From contig JBBROA010000064.1 of assembly GCA_038229875.1 (NCBI GenBank), positions 1 through 24,801 of the forward strand: 24,801 bases of DNA, given 5' to 3'. The translations under genes and the position numbers were made by a program. This document shows positions 24,768 to 24,801 of this stretch, in pieces. How positions within the stretch are numbered: position 1 is the first letter of the stretch; each line of letters starts with the position of its first letter. The notes below the pieces were generated by a model. It was not told where the DNA came from. It worked only from the letters and a program-made list of their open reading frames with translations, and searched no databases. The stretch comes from JALYUA01 sp038229875 (GTDB lineage Bacteria; Acidobacteriota; Thermoanaerobaculia; UBA5066; Gp7-AA6).

Positions 24768-24801
24768 TTAGACGAGTTTGATTTCGACGTGGGTGTTGAT
24801 A
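24768..24801 (-). CDS. C-terminal end of an unknown gene upstream of lanM (truncated by window)
   Basis: Only the last ten full codons and the TAA stop (24770-24768) are visible, reading INTHVEIKLV. The frame is in phase with minus-strand transcription toward lanM and is followed by the strong hairpin. Position directly before lanM is where a precursor peptide gene is often found, but the visible tail has no Cys, which a lanthipeptide core needs. It could equally be another protein. No family can be assigned. The small size of the visible piece keeps confidence low. Confidence 0.45.
   Translation of the reverse strand, partial: INTHVEIKLV

Overview
The window is GC-rich throughout (about two thirds G+C by eye), densely packed and genuinely bacterial. 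It contains no phage genes, transposases, tRNAs, rRNAs or CRISPR arrays. An aa3-type cytochrome oxidase, a CcmAB heme exporter, several FHA-domain proteins and two TolC-like outer membrane proteins point to a Gram-negative aerobic bacterium. The style would fit Acidobacteriota or a similar high-GC soil or sediment lineage. That placement is a guess from gene content and cannot be settled from this window.

Layout. Positions 1-2105 (minus strand) are a respiratory operon. A copper-protein-like lipoprotein gene comes first, then coxB, then the start of coxA, which runs off the left edge. A good sigma70-type promoter precedes it at 2229-2257. A divergent intergenic region with an interspersed GC-rich repeat leads to ccmA and ccmB (2482-3794, plus strand), which encode a heme/cytochrome c maturation ABC exporter.

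From 3907 to 8831 lies a signalling block. It holds a cyclic-nucleotide-binding/FHA protein, a STAS anti-anti-sigma protein, a large FHA-GAF-PP2C (SpoIIE/RsbU-like) phosphatase on the opposite strand, a coiled-coil FHA protein, and an RsbW-like ATP-binding protein. Together these are the parts of a partner-switching circuit plus phosphothreonine-reading modules.

From 24801 back to 8382 (minus strand) runs one long, tightly packed gene cluster for a lanthipeptide-type peptide natural product. It begins with the 3' end of an unknown gene at the right edge. A strong hairpin and a LanM lanthipeptide synthetase with a three-cysteine zinc site follow. Next come two tandem TolC-like proteins, an HlyD-type adaptor, a C39-peptidase ABC transporter and a second ABC transporter carrying an N-terminal FHA domain (NHLM-type export). 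The cluster ends with an uncharacterised protein bearing a thermolysin-like HExxH...ExxxD signature and the RsbW-like kinase. The last two genes overlap by 4 bp.

How they may work together (inference): LanM dehydrates and cyclises a precursor peptide whose gene is not visible here and may be the one truncated at the right edge. The C39 transporter removes the leader and exports the product with HlyD and TolC partners. The FHA domain on the second transporter and the RsbW/STAS/PP2C set suggest that production or export is gated by protein phosphorylation. This combination of lanthipeptide synthesis, NHLM export and FHA/partner-switch signalling is the most interesting content of the window.
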